From contig NZ_JARQWR010000013.1 in the NCBI RefSeq assembly GCF_030766725.1, positions 62,001 through 126,000 of the forward strand: a stretch of DNA of 64,000 nucleotides, given 5' to 3'. This stretch comes from Flavobacterium aerium. GTDB taxonomy: Bacteria > Bacteroidota > Bacteroidia > Flavobacteriales > Flavobacteriaceae. A program made the translations under genes and the position numbers. Positions 27,569 through 36,635 of the stretch are shown piece by piece. Under the pieces are notes generated by a model. The model searched no databases. It was not told the origin of the DNA and worked only from the letters and a program-made list of their open reading frames with translations. Numbering within the stretch: the stretch's first letter is position 1; each line of letters opens with the position of its first letter.

Positions 27569-28423
27569 ATGGCTTGGTTTAAAAGAACAGAAAAAGGAAT
27601 TCAAACCGCAACCGAAGATAAAAAAGACGTTCCAAAAGGACTTTGGTATAAATCTCCTACTGGAAAAGTAATAGATGCTGCTGAATTAGCACGAAACTAT
27701 TATGTAAGTCCAGAAGATGGATACCATGTAAGAATTGGTAGTCAGGAATATTTTGAAATCTTATTCGATAACAATGAGTTTAAAGAATTAGATAAAAATA
27801 TGACTTCTAAAGACCCTTTAAAATTCGTTGATACTAAAAAGTATTCTGACCGTTTGAAGGATGCAATGGAGAAAACAAAACTAAAAGACGCTGTACGTAC
27901 AGGAGTTGGAAAATCTAAAGGAAAAGACCTTGTTGTATGTTGTATGGATTTTGCCTTTATTGGTGGATCTATGGGAGCTGTAGTAGGGGAAAAAATTGCT
28001 AGAGGAATTGATTATTCTATCAAAAACAAAATTCCTTTTGTAATGATTTCTAAATCAGGTGGTGCACGTATGATGGAAGCGGCTTATTCTTTAATGCAAT
28101 TAGCAAAAACATCGGCAAAATTAGCACAATTGGCTGATGCACAGATTCCATATATTTCATTATGTACTGACCCTACAACGGGTGGAACAACAGCTTCTTA
28201 CGCAATGTTAGGAGATGTTAACATCTCTGAACCAGGAGCATTAATTGGTTTTGCCGGACCTCGTGTTGTAAAAGATACTACCGGAAAAGATTTACCAGAT
28301 GGTTTCCAAACTGCAGAGTTCGTTTTAGAACACGGTTTCTTAGATTTCATTACACCAAGAAAAGAATTGAAAGATAAAATCAACTTGTATTTAGATCTTA
28401 TTCTAAATCAAAAAGTAAGATAA
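27569..28423 (+). CDS. accD: Acetyl-CoA carboxylase carboxyltransferase subunit beta, without zinc-ribbon cysteines
   Basis: Subunit of 284 residues that with AccA transfers the carboxyl group from biotin to acetyl-CoA, the first step of fatty-acid synthesis. The crotonase-like core is clear: SMGAVVGEKIARGIDYSI, SKSGGARMMEAAYSLMQ, DPTTGGTTASYAMLGD and GFAGPRVV. The N-terminal segment that in Escherichia coli AccD binds zinc through four cysteines is aligned but substituted: GLWYKSPTGK replaces the first CxxC and YYVSPEDGYHVRIG the second, so no zinc can be bound there. As far as I recall this is normal among Flavobacteria. It is closed by a strong terminator. Confidence 0.95.
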   Translation: MAWFKRTEKGIQTATEDKKDVPKGLWYKSPTGKVIDAAELARNYYVSPEDGYHVRIGSQEYFEILFDNNEFKELDKNMTSKDPLKFVDTKKYSDRLKDAMEKTKLKDAVRTGVGKSKGKDLVVCCMDFAFIGGSMGAVVGEKIARGIDYSIKNKIPFVMISKSGGARMMEAAYSLMQLAKTSAKLAQLADAQIPYISLCTDPTTGGTTASYAMLGDVNISEPGALIGFAGPRVVKDTTGKDLPDGFQTAEFVLEHGFLDFITPRKELKDKINLYLDLILNQKVR

Positions 28424-28429
28424 AACTAA

Positions 28430-28463
28430 AAAGAGGCTATTGAAATTCAATAGCCTCTTTTTT
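28430..28463. terminator. Bidirectional terminator between accD and WG-repeat gene
   Basis: Fifteen-base stem AAAAGAGGCTATTGA / TCAATAGCCTCTTTT with a 3-nt loop; the A and T runs at the ends allow termination in both directions. Confidence 0.88.
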
Positions 28464-29103
28464 ATTGCGATTTAAGAACATTTCCTTTTTTATCAATCTG
28501 TACTCCTTCTCCATTCAACTGTACTTCTGCTGTACCATCTCTAAACTCATGAGCATAATCATATTTTGGTGGAATTACAATTTTTCCTTTGGCATTAACG
28601 TAACCCCATGTGCCTCCTCCCCAAAACCAATGTTCACCACCTGAATCCATTACTTTTTCTCCTCCAACGCTAAAAGCAGCTAAACCTTCGGAAAAATAAA
28701 AGGCAAAATCAAATTGTGCTGGAATTACCTTCTCTCCTTTTTCATTTGCAAAACCTATTTTATTATTTTCTACATACCGAAATAAGCCCTCCACTGTGTA
28801 ATCAGGTCCATTATCATATATAAAAGGTTCAAGCAATACCTTTTCTTGTTTATCGATCATCACCCATTTATTATTACTCAAAACGAATGCAGCAGTATGA
28901 AGCGTATCTGTACCGATTATAATGTACTTAGCGACTATCTTTATCTCTCCTGCTCTATTTTTATATCCGTATAATTCATTTCCTGACAAGGAATCAATAT
29001 AAGAGATCCAATAATCCTCTTTCTGACTTTGTGCCGACAGTATGAAGGTGCATAAAAACAAACTCCATATCATAGCTCTTATTATCCCATTAGTCCATTT
29101 CAT
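28462..29103 (-). CDS. WG repeat-containing secreted protein
   Basis: Protein of 213 residues with a signal peptide (hydrophobic AMIWSLFLCTFILSAQS) and several WG-type repeats of about 30 residues: ENNKIGFANEKGEKVIPAQF, TWGYVNAKGKIVIPPKYDYA and partial copies before and after. Such repeats form beta-sheet structures and are found in periplasmic or surface proteins of unknown role. It follows the MacB-like permease gene with 18 bases between them, so both are probably one transcript. Function unknown. Confidence 0.82.
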   Translation of the reverse strand: MKWTNGIIRAMIWSLFLCTFILSAQSQKEDYWISYIDSLSGNELYGYKNRAGEIKIVAKYIIIGTDTLHTAAFVLSNNKWVMIDKQEKVLLEPFIYDNGPDYTVEGLFRYVENNKIGFANEKGEKVIPAQFDFAFYFSEGLAAFSVGGEKVMDSGGEHWFWGGGTWGYVNAKGKIVIPPKYDYAHEFRDGTAEVQLNGEGVQIDKKGNVLKSQ

Positions 29104-29121
29104 TATATCATTTTTATATTC

Positions 29122-30372
29122 CTACATTCCTGTTCTAATTGCTTCCACTGGATCTAATTTTGAAGCGGATATTGCTGGCAATATCCCTGATATCAAACCA
29201 ATAAAGGCCGCCAAAGAAATTCCAATAATGATATTCCCAACACCCAATACGAAATCAAATTCAAACACTTGAGTTACAATAACAGAAATACCCCAAACAA
29301 ACAACAATCCAACTATTCCACCAATAACACATAATATAATAGCTTCAAACAAAAACTGAAATAATATAAATCGGTTTTTTGCTCCTAGTGATTTTTGAAT
29401 ACCAATCAGATTGGTACGTTCCTTGACCGAAACAAACATAATATTAGCAATACCAAATCCTCCAACGAGCAAGGAAAATCCACTGATAATCCATCCCATC
29501 ATATTCATCTGTACAATAATCCCATCGATTAAATCCGTAAAACCTGATAACACATTAATAAAGAAATTATCAATCTGTTCTGTTTTCATTCCTCTAAAGT
29601 TTCTGAGTTTTTGCGTGAGTTCGCCTTTAAAAGCATCCATATCAATACCTTTTTTAGGCTTTATCATTATTGCAGGAGTCAGCATATCACTATTATCTCC
29701 ATACAATTTTCTTAAAAAGTTTACAGGCAAAAAGGCAGTGGTGTCATTACTATCACCAAACATTCCTGCTCCTTGTTTTTTCAATACCCCAATAACAGTA
29801 AATCGCTGACCGTATAATCTTATTTTTTTTCCAATAGGATCTGTTTGTTCAAAAAGGCCATTGGCCACTTCATAACCCAATACAATCAATGGTGTACCCG
29901 AATTTGATTCTGATTCATTAAAGAAGCGTCCTTTTTCAAGTTCTAATGCTTGTATATCTTGATATTCAAATGTCGTAGGAACAATTTTTACAGAGCTTAC
30001 CGTTTTTGTTTCATATTTTATATTTTCAGATCGAGTAAACAATTGAAAAGTCAATTTATCTGCATCTGATAAATTTCTTCTTAAATATTGATACTCTTCA
30101 TAAGTCACATCTGGAAATTGCTCCCTCTTCCATTGTGGAATATCCGAAGGACCAAAAGAAAAACGCATCAAATAAATTGTGTTTTTATCCAAACTACTCA
30201 AGTCTTTCTTAATTTTTCGATCTAGAGAATCTACCGCTGCAAGCACAGCAATAATAGAGAATATACCAATGGTAACTCCTAACAACGACAATAATGTACG
30301 AAGCTTATTATTTCGCAAAGCATTCCACGCAAATCCTAAACTCTCTTTCAATAACCGAAGATAAACAACCAT
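29122..30372 (-). CDS. ABC transporter permease, MacB/FtsX family
   Basis: Membrane protein of 416 residues. One helix at the N-terminus (about 20-45, TLLSLLGVTIGIFSIIAVLA) is followed by a MacB-type periplasmic domain (about 50-270) and three C-terminal FtsX helices (about 290-315, 340-365, 380-405) with the conserved SVKERTNLIGIQKSLGA and end motif SKLDPVEAIRTGM. These permeases act with a separate ATPase in mechanotransmission-type export of lipoproteins, peptides or drugs. The matching ATPase gene is not adjacent here. The substrate cannot be predicted. Confidence 0.92.
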   Translation of the reverse strand: MVVYLRLLKESLGFAWNALRNNKLRTLLSLLGVTIGIFSIIAVLAAVDSLDRKIKKDLSSLDKNTIYLMRFSFGPSDIPQWKREQFPDVTYEEYQYLRRNLSDADKLTFQLFTRSENIKYETKTVSSVKIVPTTFEYQDIQALELEKGRFFNESESNSGTPLIVLGYEVANGLFEQTDPIGKKIRLYGQRFTVIGVLKKQGAGMFGDSNDTTAFLPVNFLRKLYGDNSDMLTPAIMIKPKKGIDMDAFKGELTQKLRNFRGMKTEQIDNFFINVLSGFTDLIDGIIVQMNMMGWIISGFSLLVGGFGIANIMFVSVKERTNLIGIQKSLGAKNRFILFQFLFEAIILCVIGGIVGLLFVWGISVIVTQVFEFDFVLGVGNIIIGISLAAFIGLISGILPAISASKLDPVEAIRTGM

Positions 30373-30774
30373 AAAGCTATTTTTGAATAATGGTAAAATT
30401 CAACAAAAATTTAGCAAAAACCTACAATTGAATCACGAATTATTAAGCCTTAATTCTAATTATTCTAAAAAACAATCCATTTCTACATTCTGTCTTAAAT
30501 TCAACATAAAAAGACACTCTACTTTAGCTTCAAAAAGCTCCATTCCTAAATTCATTACGTTTACACTATTTCACTTCATTTTACCTGCTCTTTTTGTTAA
30601 AAACAAATTTAGTCGACATCAATTTATCGCTTAATCCAAAACAACCTTGTTTATGCATTTGCACCCAATATCCACTATCAAAAAACAGTGAATATTACTG
30701 CTAAAAATGGCATTATACACTTTTCAAAAAAAAGATGTATTAAACGCTGCTATTTAAACAATTACTTTAAAAAA
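30373..30774. other. Gene-free AT-rich region between divergent permease and purH
   Basis: About 400 bp with no convincing gene. A short open frame (30383-30634) has no homology, no start signal and an unlikely composition, so I treat it as chance. The purH promoter lies at the right end. Confidence 0.4.
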
Positions 30775-30809
30775 GACTTTGAATGTTAAAGTCGAAATAA
30801 CTACTTTTG
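30775..30809 (+). promoter_or_regulatory. Promoter of purH with an overlapping inverted repeat
   Basis: TACTTTTG at 30802-30809 is an exact -7 element, and TTTG at 30778-30781 lies 20 bp upstream, the best-matched promoter in this window. The inverted repeat GACTTT-7 nt-AAAGTC (30775-30793) covers the -33 box and could be an operator. Confidence 0.65.
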
Positions 30810-30830
30810 CATTTTAATTCAAACAACACA

Positions 30831-32357
30831 ATGAACACAACTAAAACAATCAAATCAGCATTAATTTCTGTTTTTTCTAAAGATGGTTTAGAGCCTATCG
30901 TTAGAAAACTACATGAACAAAATGTTATTATTTATTCCACTGGAGGTACAGAGCAATTTATTAATGACTTGGGCATACCCGTTGTTCCTGTAGAAGATGT
31001 AACTTCATACCCTTCAATTTTAGGAGGTCGAGTAAAAACTTTACATCCAAAAGTATTTGGAGGAATCTTAAACCGTCAGGATCATGAAGGTGATATTCAA
31101 CAAATGCAGGAATATAATATCCCACAGATTGATTTAGTTATTGTTGATTTATATCCTTTTGAAAAAACAGTTTCATCTGGTGCTTCAGAAGCTGATATTA
31201 TTGAAAAAATTGACATTGGTGGTATCTCATTAATCCGAGCTGCTGCAAAAAACTTTAAAGACACCGTTTGTGTAGCTTCAGTAGACCAATACAGTTTGTT
31301 ATTAGAAATGATTACAAATCAAAATGGAGCAACTACATTAAGCGATAGAAAATTATTAGCAACCAAAGCTTTTCATGTATCTTCTCATTACGATAGTGCC
31401 ATCTTCAATTACTTCAATACTGATGAAACAATCTACAAAGAAAGTGTTGCTGGTGGTCAAATCCTACGTTACGGAGAAAACCCGCATCAAAAAGGATTTT
31501 TCTTTGGGGACTTTGATGCTATTTTCAAAAAAGTACACGGTAAAGAATTATCATACAACAATTTATTAGATGTTGATGCAGCTGTTAATTTGATGCAAGA
31601 ATTTAAAAATGACGAACCAACATTCGCTATTTTAAAACACAACAATGCTTGTGGTATTGCCACAAGAAGCACAATGAAAGAAGCCTACCTTGATGCTTTA
31701 GCTGGTGACCCAACTTCTGCTTTTGGAGGTGTTCTAATTGCTAATGGTAAGATTGATGCAGAAACAGCAAAAGAAATAAATCAATTATTCTGTGAAGTTG
31801 TTATTGCTCCAGCTTATGATACAGAAGCAATTACGATTCTAGAAGAAAAGAAAAACAGAATCATTTTGGTACAAAACCAAATCGATTTACCGACTAAACA
31901 AGTACGAACTTGCTTGAATGGACTTTTAGTTCAAGATAAAGATAACATTACTGACAATAAAGAGCATTTAACAAACGTTACTACTACAGTACCCACTGAC
32001 AAACAAATTGAGGATTTACTATTTGCTTCAAAAATTTGTAAACACACGAAGTCTAACACTATCGTTTTTGCCAAAGACAAACAACTCTTTGCATCAGGAA
32101 CAGGTCAAACTTCTCGAGTAGATGCATTAAGACACGCAATTGAAAAAGCTAATTCATTTAATTTCGATTTAAACGGTGCGGTAATGGCAAGTGATGCTTT
32201 TTTCCCTTTTCCTGACTGTGTAGAAATTGCACATCATGCAGGAATTAGCGCTGTAATTCAGCCAGGTGGATCGATAAAAGACGAATTAAGTATTAATTAT
32301 TGCAATGAAAATAAAGTTGCTATGGTATTTACTGGCGTACGTCATTTTAAACATTAA
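30831..32357 (+). CDS. purH: Bifunctional AICAR formyltransferase / IMP cyclohydrolase
   Basis: Enzyme of 508 residues catalysing the last two steps of purine synthesis to IMP. Start chosen at the ATG at 30831 (MNTTKTIKSALISVFSKDGL); the upstream extension runs into the promoter. The N-terminal MGS-like cyclohydrolase domain has STGGTEQFI and LGGRVKTLHPKVFGG; the formyltransferase domain has the conserved LRYGENPHQKG, LKHNNACGIA, QTSRVDALRHAIEKA and ASDAFFPFPDCVEIA, and the C-terminus ends in FTGVRHFKH. Monocistronic before the mre operon. Confidence 0.97.
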   Translation: MNTTKTIKSALISVFSKDGLEPIVRKLHEQNVIIYSTGGTEQFINDLGIPVVPVEDVTSYPSILGGRVKTLHPKVFGGILNRQDHEGDIQQMQEYNIPQIDLVIVDLYPFEKTVSSGASEADIIEKIDIGGISLIRAAAKNFKDTVCVASVDQYSLLLEMITNQNGATTLSDRKLLATKAFHVSSHYDSAIFNYFNTDETIYKESVAGGQILRYGENPHQKGFFFGDFDAIFKKVHGKELSYNNLLDVDAAVNLMQEFKNDEPTFAILKHNNACGIATRSTMKEAYLDALAGDPTSAFGGVLIANGKIDAETAKEINQLFCEVVIAPAYDTEAITILEEKKNRIILVQNQIDLPTKQVRTCLNGLLVQDKDNITDNKEHLTNVTTTVPTDKQIEDLLFASKICKHTKSNTIVFAKDKQLFASGTGQTSRVDALRHAIEKANSFNFDLNGAVMASDAFFPFPDCVEIAHHAGISAVIQPGGSIKDELSINYCNENKVAMVFTGVRHFKH

Positions 32358-32363
32358 TTTGAT

Positions 32364-32371
32364 TAACTTTG
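32364..32371 (+). promoter_or_regulatory. -7 element for the mre-rod operon
   Basis: TAACTTTG, exact TAnnTTTG match, directly after the purH stop and 40 bases before the mreB ATG at 32412. Confidence 0.5.
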
Positions 32372-32411
32372 CACGATATTAATATAAACATTTTAAACCC
32401 TTAAACGACTT

Positions 32412-33440
32412 ATGGGATTTTTTGATTTCATGACCGAGGATATTGCGATAGACCTTGGTACCGCTAATACGCTAATCATTCACAATGACAAAGTTGTGAT
32501 CGACAGTCCATCTATAGTTGCTCGTGATAGAGTATCCGGTAAAATAATTGCTGTTGGTAAAGAGGCCAACATGATGCAAGGTAAAACTCATGAAAACATA
32601 AAAACGATAAGGCCGCTGAAAGACGGTGTTATTGCCGACTTTGATGCATCTGAAAAGATGATCAGCATGTTTATAAAAAGTATTCCAGCATTAAAGAAAA
32701 AACTATTTACTCCTGCATTGCGTATGGTTGTTTGTATCCCTTCTGGTATTACCGAAGTGGAAATGAGAGCTGTAAAAGAGTCTTGTGAGCGTGTAAATGG
32801 TAAAGAAGTATATTTGATTCACGAACCAATGGCAGCTGCCATTGGTATCGGAATCGACATCATGCAACCAAAAGGTAATATGATTGTAGATATCGGAGGT
32901 GGTACAACAGAAATTGCTGTTATCGCTTTAGGTGGTATTGTATGTGACAAATCTGTAAAAATTGCAGGTGATGTTTTCACTAATGATATCGTTTACTATA
33001 TGCGTACACAACACAATTTATTTGTTGGAGAAAGTACTGCTGAGAAAATCAAAATCACTATTGGTGCTGCCACTGAAGATTTAGAAACACCACCAGACGA
33101 TATGTCTGTACAGGGTCGTGACTTGTTAACAGGAAAACCAAAACAAGTAGAAGTTTCATTCAGAGAAATTGCAAAAGCATTAGACAAATCTATCCAACGA
33201 ATTGAAGATGCTGTAATGGAAACCTTGTCCCAAACACCACCAGAATTAGCTGCCGATATTTACAATACTGGTATTTATTTAGCAGGTGGAGGATCAATGT
33301 TAAGAGGTTTGGACAAGCGTATTTCTCAAAAAACAGATTTACCTGTTTACATTGCCGAAGATCCATTAAGAGCAGTAGTTCGTGGTACTGGGATGGCACT
33401 TAAGAACATTCAAAAATTCAAAAGTATTCTTATAAAATAA
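32412..33440 (+). CDS. mreB: Rod shape-determining actin homologue MreB
   Basis: Actin-fold ATPase of 342 residues that forms membrane-bound filaments guiding lateral cell-wall synthesis. An N-terminal amphipathic start (MGFFDFMTEDIAIDLGTANT) leads into the phosphate-1 loop. Phosphate-2 is IVDIGGGTTEIAVIALGGI and the adenosine motif GIYLAGGGSMLRGLDKRI. First gene of the five-gene rod-shape operon, 11 bp before mreC. It also indicates a rod-shaped organism. Confidence 0.97.
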   Translation: MGFFDFMTEDIAIDLGTANTLIIHNDKVVIDSPSIVARDRVSGKIIAVGKEANMMQGKTHENIKTIRPLKDGVIADFDASEKMISMFIKSIPALKKKLFTPALRMVVCIPSGITEVEMRAVKESCERVNGKEVYLIHEPMAAAIGIGIDIMQPKGNMIVDIGGGTTEIAVIALGGIVCDKSVKIAGDVFTNDIVYYMRTQHNLFVGESTAEKIKITIGAATEDLETPPDDMSVQGRDLLTGKPKQVEVSFREIAKALDKSIQRIEDAVMETLSQTPPELAADIYNTGIYLAGGGSMLRGLDKRISQKTDLPVYIAEDPLRAVVRGTGMALKNIQKFKSILIK

Positions 33441-33451
33441 TAGCATAGTTC

Positions 33452-34279
33452 ATGCAGCAAATATTGAATTTTATTTTTAAAAACAGTAATAAGTTACTGT
33501 TTTTGCTGCTTTTGGGTACCTCATTAGTCCTAACAGTACAGTCACACTCTTATCACAGGAGTAAGGCCGTTAGTTCTGCTAATAGTTTAACGGGAACAGT
33601 ATATACTCAAATTAATGCTGTAACGGAATACTTACGCTTAAAAGATCAAAACAATCAACTGGCTTTAGAAAATGCTCAATTGAGAAGCTTACTTTACAAT
33701 AAGAAAGACTCCACTGATGTAATGACTAAAGACAGCCTTGTTGGTCCTGATAAAATCAAAGTTATCCAATCTAAAGTTATTCACAATTCGTATTCGGTTC
33801 CAGAAAACTACATCACAATCAAAGGTGGTGAAGCAGATGGTATTAAACCAGACATGGGCGTTATCAATAGCTTAGGGATTGTGGGGATTATTGAGAAAAC
33901 ATCTAAGAATTATTCTACCGTAATTAGTATATTGAACACTAAATCGCAGATTAATGCAAAAATTAAAAAGTCCAATCATTTTGGATCATTAGTTTGGAAT
34001 GCAAAAAGTACTGGATTTGTTCAATTAATTGATGTACCAAGACTAGCTTCTGTACGCAAAGGAGATACTGTAGTTACGGGTGGAATTTCTGAAATTTTCC
34101 CTGAGAATATTCCAATTGGAACTATTGATAAAATATATATTGATAAGGAAACCAATTATTACACTCTAAATGTCCGATTGATTAATGACATGACGAGCAT
34201 TGGGCATGTATATATCATTGAGAATAAAGATCGAAAAGAAATTATTGAACTTGAGAAAGAAACAGTAACACATGAATAA
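33452..34279 (+). CDS. mreC: Rod shape-determining protein MreC
   Basis: Bitopic protein of 275 residues linking MreB and the elongation machinery. One membrane helix at about residues 12-27 (LLFLLLLGTSLVLTVQSH), a coiled coil around 60-80 (RLKDQNNQLALENAQLRSLL) and a periplasmic double beta-barrel with YITIKGGEADGIKPDMGVI and SVRKGDTVVTGGISEIFPENI. The 3' end overlaps mreD by 8 bases, consistent with coupled translation. Confidence 0.95.
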   Translation: MQQILNFIFKNSNKLLFLLLLGTSLVLTVQSHSYHRSKAVSSANSLTGTVYTQINAVTEYLRLKDQNNQLALENAQLRSLLYNKKDSTDVMTKDSLVGPDKIKVIQSKVIHNSYSVPENYITIKGGEADGIKPDMGVINSLGIVGIIEKTSKNYSTVISILNTKSQINAKIKKSNHFGSLVWNAKSTGFVQLIDVPRLASVRKGDTVVTGGISEIFPENIPIGTIDKIYIDKETNYYTLNVRLINDMTSIGHVYIIENKDRKEIIELEKETVTHE

Positions 34280-34778
34280 TACTCTTATTCTAAATAGTAT
34301 CCGGTTTGTTTTTTTACTAGCAGCCCAAGTTGTTATTTTCAATAACATTAATCTTCTGGGTTATGTTAATCCGTATCCGTATATATTATTCATCATTCTT
34401 TATCCAGTGAATGCTAACAAATCTGGATTATTACTTTCTAGTTTTGCCTTAGGTATCATCATGGATATGTTTTGTAATTCTGGTGGTGTGCATGCTACAG
34501 CTTGTGTGATACTCGCTTATATGCGCCCTATGTTTTTAAAATTTTCTTTTGGTATTAGTTATGAATATCAAACTGTAAAAATCAATGACAAGCTAACACC
34601 CGAACGGTTTTCATTCATTCTGATTTCAGTTATTACGCATCATATGATATTATTCTTATTAGAGATTTTTAGATTTAATTTAATATTAGATATCCTATTA
34701 AGAACCGTATTATCAACTATATTTACTGTTATACTCTGTATTGTAATTATTTATATTTTTAAGCCCACTAAAAGATGA
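34272..34778 (+). CDS. mreD: Rod shape-determining protein MreD
   Basis: Integral membrane protein of 168 residues with about five hydrophobic segments and the family-like YPYILFIILYPV and GIIMDMFCNSGGVHATAC motifs (the second being the most conserved stretch of MreD). Overlaps mreC by 8 and mrdA by 4 bases. MreD is poorly conserved in sequence, and identification rests on both the motif and its position in the operon. Confidence 0.92.
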   Translation: MNNTLILNSIRFVFLLAAQVVIFNNINLLGYVNPYPYILFIILYPVNANKSGLLLSSFALGIIMDMFCNSGGVHATACVILAYMRPMFLKFSFGISYEYQTVKINDKLTPERFSFILISVITHHMILFLLEIFRFNLILDILLRTVLSTIFTVILCIVIIYIFKPTKR

Positions 34779-36631
34779 GAAAATTAATGCTCCCTTCATT
34801 AGTATTAATTGCAACGCTATTGATTTTGGCAAGACTTTTCTTTCTACAGATTTTAGATGATTCTTTTAAAATTAAATCAGAGAATAATGCCATCAAAATC
34901 AAATATGATTATCCAGAAAGAGGATACATCTATGATAGAACGGGTAAATTATTAGTCGCAAATCAACCTTCTTACGATGTTATGGTAATTCCAAAAGATA
35001 TCAAAAAAATTGATACTCTTAAATTTTGTGAATTACTAAATATCACCAAACCTGATTTTGATCGATTAATAGATAAGGCTAGAAAATGGAGTCCCCGTTT
35101 ACCTTCTGTTTTTCTACCGCAATTGAATAAAAAGGAATATGCAGCCTTTCAGGAAAAAATCCGAAAATTTGAAGGGTTCTATATCCAAAAGAGATCGCTA
35201 CGTGATTATCAAGTAAACGTTGCTGCCAATGTTTTTGGTTATATCACTCAGGTTACCGACAACAATATCAAAAACAATTCCTACTACAAAAGTGGCGATT
35301 TAATTGGTATGCAAGGGGTTGAGCAAACCTATGAAGAAGCATTACGTGGAGTAAAAGGGGTAAAATACATTCAACGTGATCGTTTCAACAGAGAAATAGG
35401 GGCATACAAGAATGGAATTTACGATACAATTGCAAAACAAGGTGAAGATATTAATCTAACACTGGATATTGAACTTCAAAAATACGGAGAAGCTTTAATG
35501 ATTAATAAACGTGGTGGAATTGTGGCTATAGAACCTAAAACAGGGGAAATTCTAGCCTTAGTTACGGCTCCATCTTATGATCCAGCTATTCTTGTAGGGC
35601 GTGAACGTTCTAGAAATTACACTAAATTATACAATGACTCGATTGCAAAACCACTTTTTGATCGTGGTTTATTAGCCGAATATCCTCCTGGATCTCCTTT
35701 CAAAATCTTAACCGGTTTAATTGGTCTTCAAGAAGAAGTTATTGATGAGAATACAACTTTCGTGTGTCACCATGGATTTAGTTATGGTAGAGGTGCGTTT
35801 ATGAAATGTCACGATGCAGGTGCGTTTAACCTTCATCAGGGAATCTATAAATCTTGTAATACATATTTTGCAAACGTTTATAAAAAAACTATTGAGAAGT
35901 ACCCAAAACCCGCTTATGGTGTGAATGCATGGAGTAGTCACTTAAAGAGTTTTGGCTTAGGTGAGTTTTTAGGCTATGATCTTCCTCCTGGAAGAAAAGG
36001 TCATATTCCAACATCAAAATTCTATGACCGTTATTACCCTAATGGTGGATGGAGAAGTACAACAATCATCTCTAACTCCATTGGGCAAGGTGAGGTATTG
36101 ATGACACCTATTCAATTAGCCAATATGATGGCAACTGTAGCGAATGAAGGTTATTACTTCACCCCTCACATCATCAAAAAAATTGAAGGTCATACTATTG
36201 ATAAAAAATTCACAACGAAACATACTACTACCGTAGACAAACAGTACTTTAAACCTGTTATTTCAGGTTTATTTGATGTGTATAACATTGGTACCGCCTC
36301 TCGCTTAAAAGTAGAAGGAATTGATATTTGTGGTAAAACAGGAACTGCTGAGAACTTCACGAAGATTAATGGTAAAAGAACACAGCTTACTGACCACTCT
36401 ATATTTGTTGCCTTCGCACCAAAAGACGATCCAAAAATCGCTATTGCAGTTTTTGTAGACAATGGATATTGGGGAGCACGTTGGGCAGGGCCTATTGCTA
36501 GTTTAATGATTGAAAAATACCTAAAAGGTACTATTACAAGAACCGACTTAGAAAAAAGAATGTTTGAAGGTAGTCTTCAAAATGAATACGCTAAAGAAGT
36601 TAGTGGACAACCTTTTTCTATAAACAAATAA
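34775..36631 (+). CDS. mrdA: Penicillin-binding protein 2, elongation transpeptidase
   Basis: Class B PBP of 618 residues that cross-links peptidoglycan during elongation with RodA. An N-terminal membrane anchor (about 5-22) is followed by the PBP dimerisation domain with ERGYIYDRTGKLLVANQPSY and the transpeptidase domain. Active-site motifs are SxxK at PGSPFK (Ser307), SCN in YKSCNTYFANVY, and KTG in ICGKTGTAENF (Lys521). Overlaps mreD by 4 bases; rodA starts 4 bases after the stop. Length is normal. Confidence 0.96.
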   Translation: MRKLMLPSLVLIATLLILARLFFLQILDDSFKIKSENNAIKIKYDYPERGYIYDRTGKLLVANQPSYDVMVIPKDIKKIDTLKFCELLNITKPDFDRLIDKARKWSPRLPSVFLPQLNKKEYAAFQEKIRKFEGFYIQKRSLRDYQVNVAANVFGYITQVTDNNIKNNSYYKSGDLIGMQGVEQTYEEALRGVKGVKYIQRDRFNREIGAYKNGIYDTIAKQGEDINLTLDIELQKYGEALMINKRGGIVAIEPKTGEILALVTAPSYDPAILVGRERSRNYTKLYNDSIAKPLFDRGLLAEYPPGSPFKILTGLIGLQEEVIDENTTFVCHHGFSYGRGAFMKCHDAGAFNLHQGIYKSCNTYFANVYKKTIEKYPKPAYGVNAWSSHLKSFGLGEFLGYDLPPGRKGHIPTSKFYDRYYPNGGWRSTTIISNSIGQGEVLMTPIQLANMMATVANEGYYFTPHIIKKIEGHTIDKKFTTKHTTTVDKQYFKPVISGLFDVYNIGTASRLKVEGIDICGKTGTAENFTKINGKRTQLTDHSIFVAFAPKDDPKIAIAVFVDNGYWGARWAGPIASLMIEKYLKGTITRTDLEKRMFEGSLQNEYAKEVSGQPFSINK

Positions 36632-36635
36632 ATAC

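Noticed and set aside
30383..30634. Open frame of 83 codons upstream of purH
   Set aside because: No homology or plausible start; Ser/Asn/Lys-rich as expected by chance in AT-rich DNA.
30810..30830. Purine riboswitch in the purH leader
   Set aside because: The leader from the mapped promoter is far too short, and no riboswitch core sequences are present.
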